Below, one piece after another: positions 11,642 to 11,803 of a stretch of DNA of 11,803 nucleotides (the stretch's first letter is position 1; each line of letters begins with the position of its first letter). This DNA is from Nitrospinota bacterium. GTDB taxonomy: Bacteria; Nitrospinota; Nitrospinia; Nitrospinales; Nitrospinaceae. The position numbers and the translations under genes were made by a program. The notes below the pieces were generated by a model. The model had not been told where the DNA came from, made no database searches, and saw only the letters and a list, made by a program, of their open reading frames with translations. The DNA is taken from contig JAPUGN010000225.1 in NCBI GenBank assembly GCA_027298165.1, positions 1-11,803 of the forward strand, read 5' to 3'.

Positions 11642-11803
11642 ATGTAGCTTTTCATCGCATTTCATCCTTGTTCATATTTTCCTCTTATCCCCATTAAATC
11701 CTACAAATACAGCCTATTGCTTTGTTCAGTTCTGTTCTTGCCATTGAGGGTTTCCTTCGGGAGGCCCCGGTTTTTTTAGTCTGTAGTGCTTTTCTCGGGT
11801 TGA
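11642..11803. other. Possible end of an integrated element, no gene assignable
   Basis: This is the side of the tRNA fragment where the missing tRNA 5' half should be, so it should be element DNA if the fragment is an att scar. A minus-strand frame is open from the window edge to TGA at 11728-11726 (25 codons). It could be the tail of a gene, but it has no recognisable motif. Confidence 0.3.

Noticed and set aside
11726..11803. C-terminus of an integrase on the minus strand
   Set aside because: The 25 visible codons show none of the tyrosine-recombinase C-terminal motifs; too short to call.
11590..11803. Complete tRNA interrupted by an intron
   Set aside because: No D-arm or matching 5' acceptor strand (GGGCCCA) is found in the remaining DNA, and the break is not in the anticodon loop where bacterial tRNA introns usually sit.
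1..11803. CRISPR array, insertion sequence, rRNA or toxin-antitoxin pair
   Set aside because: No regularly spaced repeats, transposase motifs, rRNA sequence or paired small toxin/antitoxin-like genes were seen on either strand.

Overview
The window reads as a bacterial chromosome segment of moderate GC content, probably Gram-negative. It has sigma70-type promoters, AGGAGG-type ribosome binding sites, GTG and TTG starts, and a membrane-anchored c-type cytochrome. The gene mix would suit a Nitrospinota or delta-proteobacteria-like genome, but no marker gene proves this, so the taxonomy is inference.

Layout. Positions 1-2632 (minus strand) hold one uninterrupted reading frame of at least 877 codons that runs off the left edge. 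It encodes a very acidic Pro/Glu/Ala-rich protein with a degenerate N-terminal MJ0042-type zinc ribbon and several families of internal repeats. The plus-strand frames over the same DNA are low-complexity shadows. A divergent, palindrome-rich promoter region (2633-2903) leads rightward to a lytic transglycosylase (2904-3593) and a small diheme c-type cytochrome (3718-4176). A bidirectional terminator separates these from an HU-family DNA-binding protein (minus, 4338-4616).

An intergenic region with a 19-bp palindrome, a DnaA-box match and an AT-rich tract precedes peptide deformylase (4940-5506), which has a small unknown gene immediately downstream (5512-5865). Two minus-strand genes follow: a cytidylate-kinase-like protein (7293-8003/8006) and then an MFS transporter (5882-7207). 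Four plus-strand genes at 8174-10003 encode membrane proteins: a two-helix unknown, a sterol-desaturase/fatty-acid-hydroxylase family enzyme, and two very small two-helix proteins. A small helical unknown (minus, 10243-10593) and a small heat-shock protein Hsp20 (minus, 10751-11194) come next. Each has a structured leader; the Hsp20 leader is a plausible RNA thermometer.

The right end (11309-11803) has no convincing gene. It carries a dispersed-repeat motif (11345-11363) and the 3' part, from the anticodon arm onward, of a tRNA with a CAU anticodon (11590-11641, minus). The 5' half of that tRNA is absent, as expected of an attachment-site scar left by an element integrated in a tRNA gene. If so, the element lies to the right of the window.

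No complete novel system such as defence, CRISPR or a biosynthetic cluster is visible. The most unusual items are the repeat-built acidic protein, the tRNA scar, the structured leaders and the small membrane-protein cluster around the hydroxylase.
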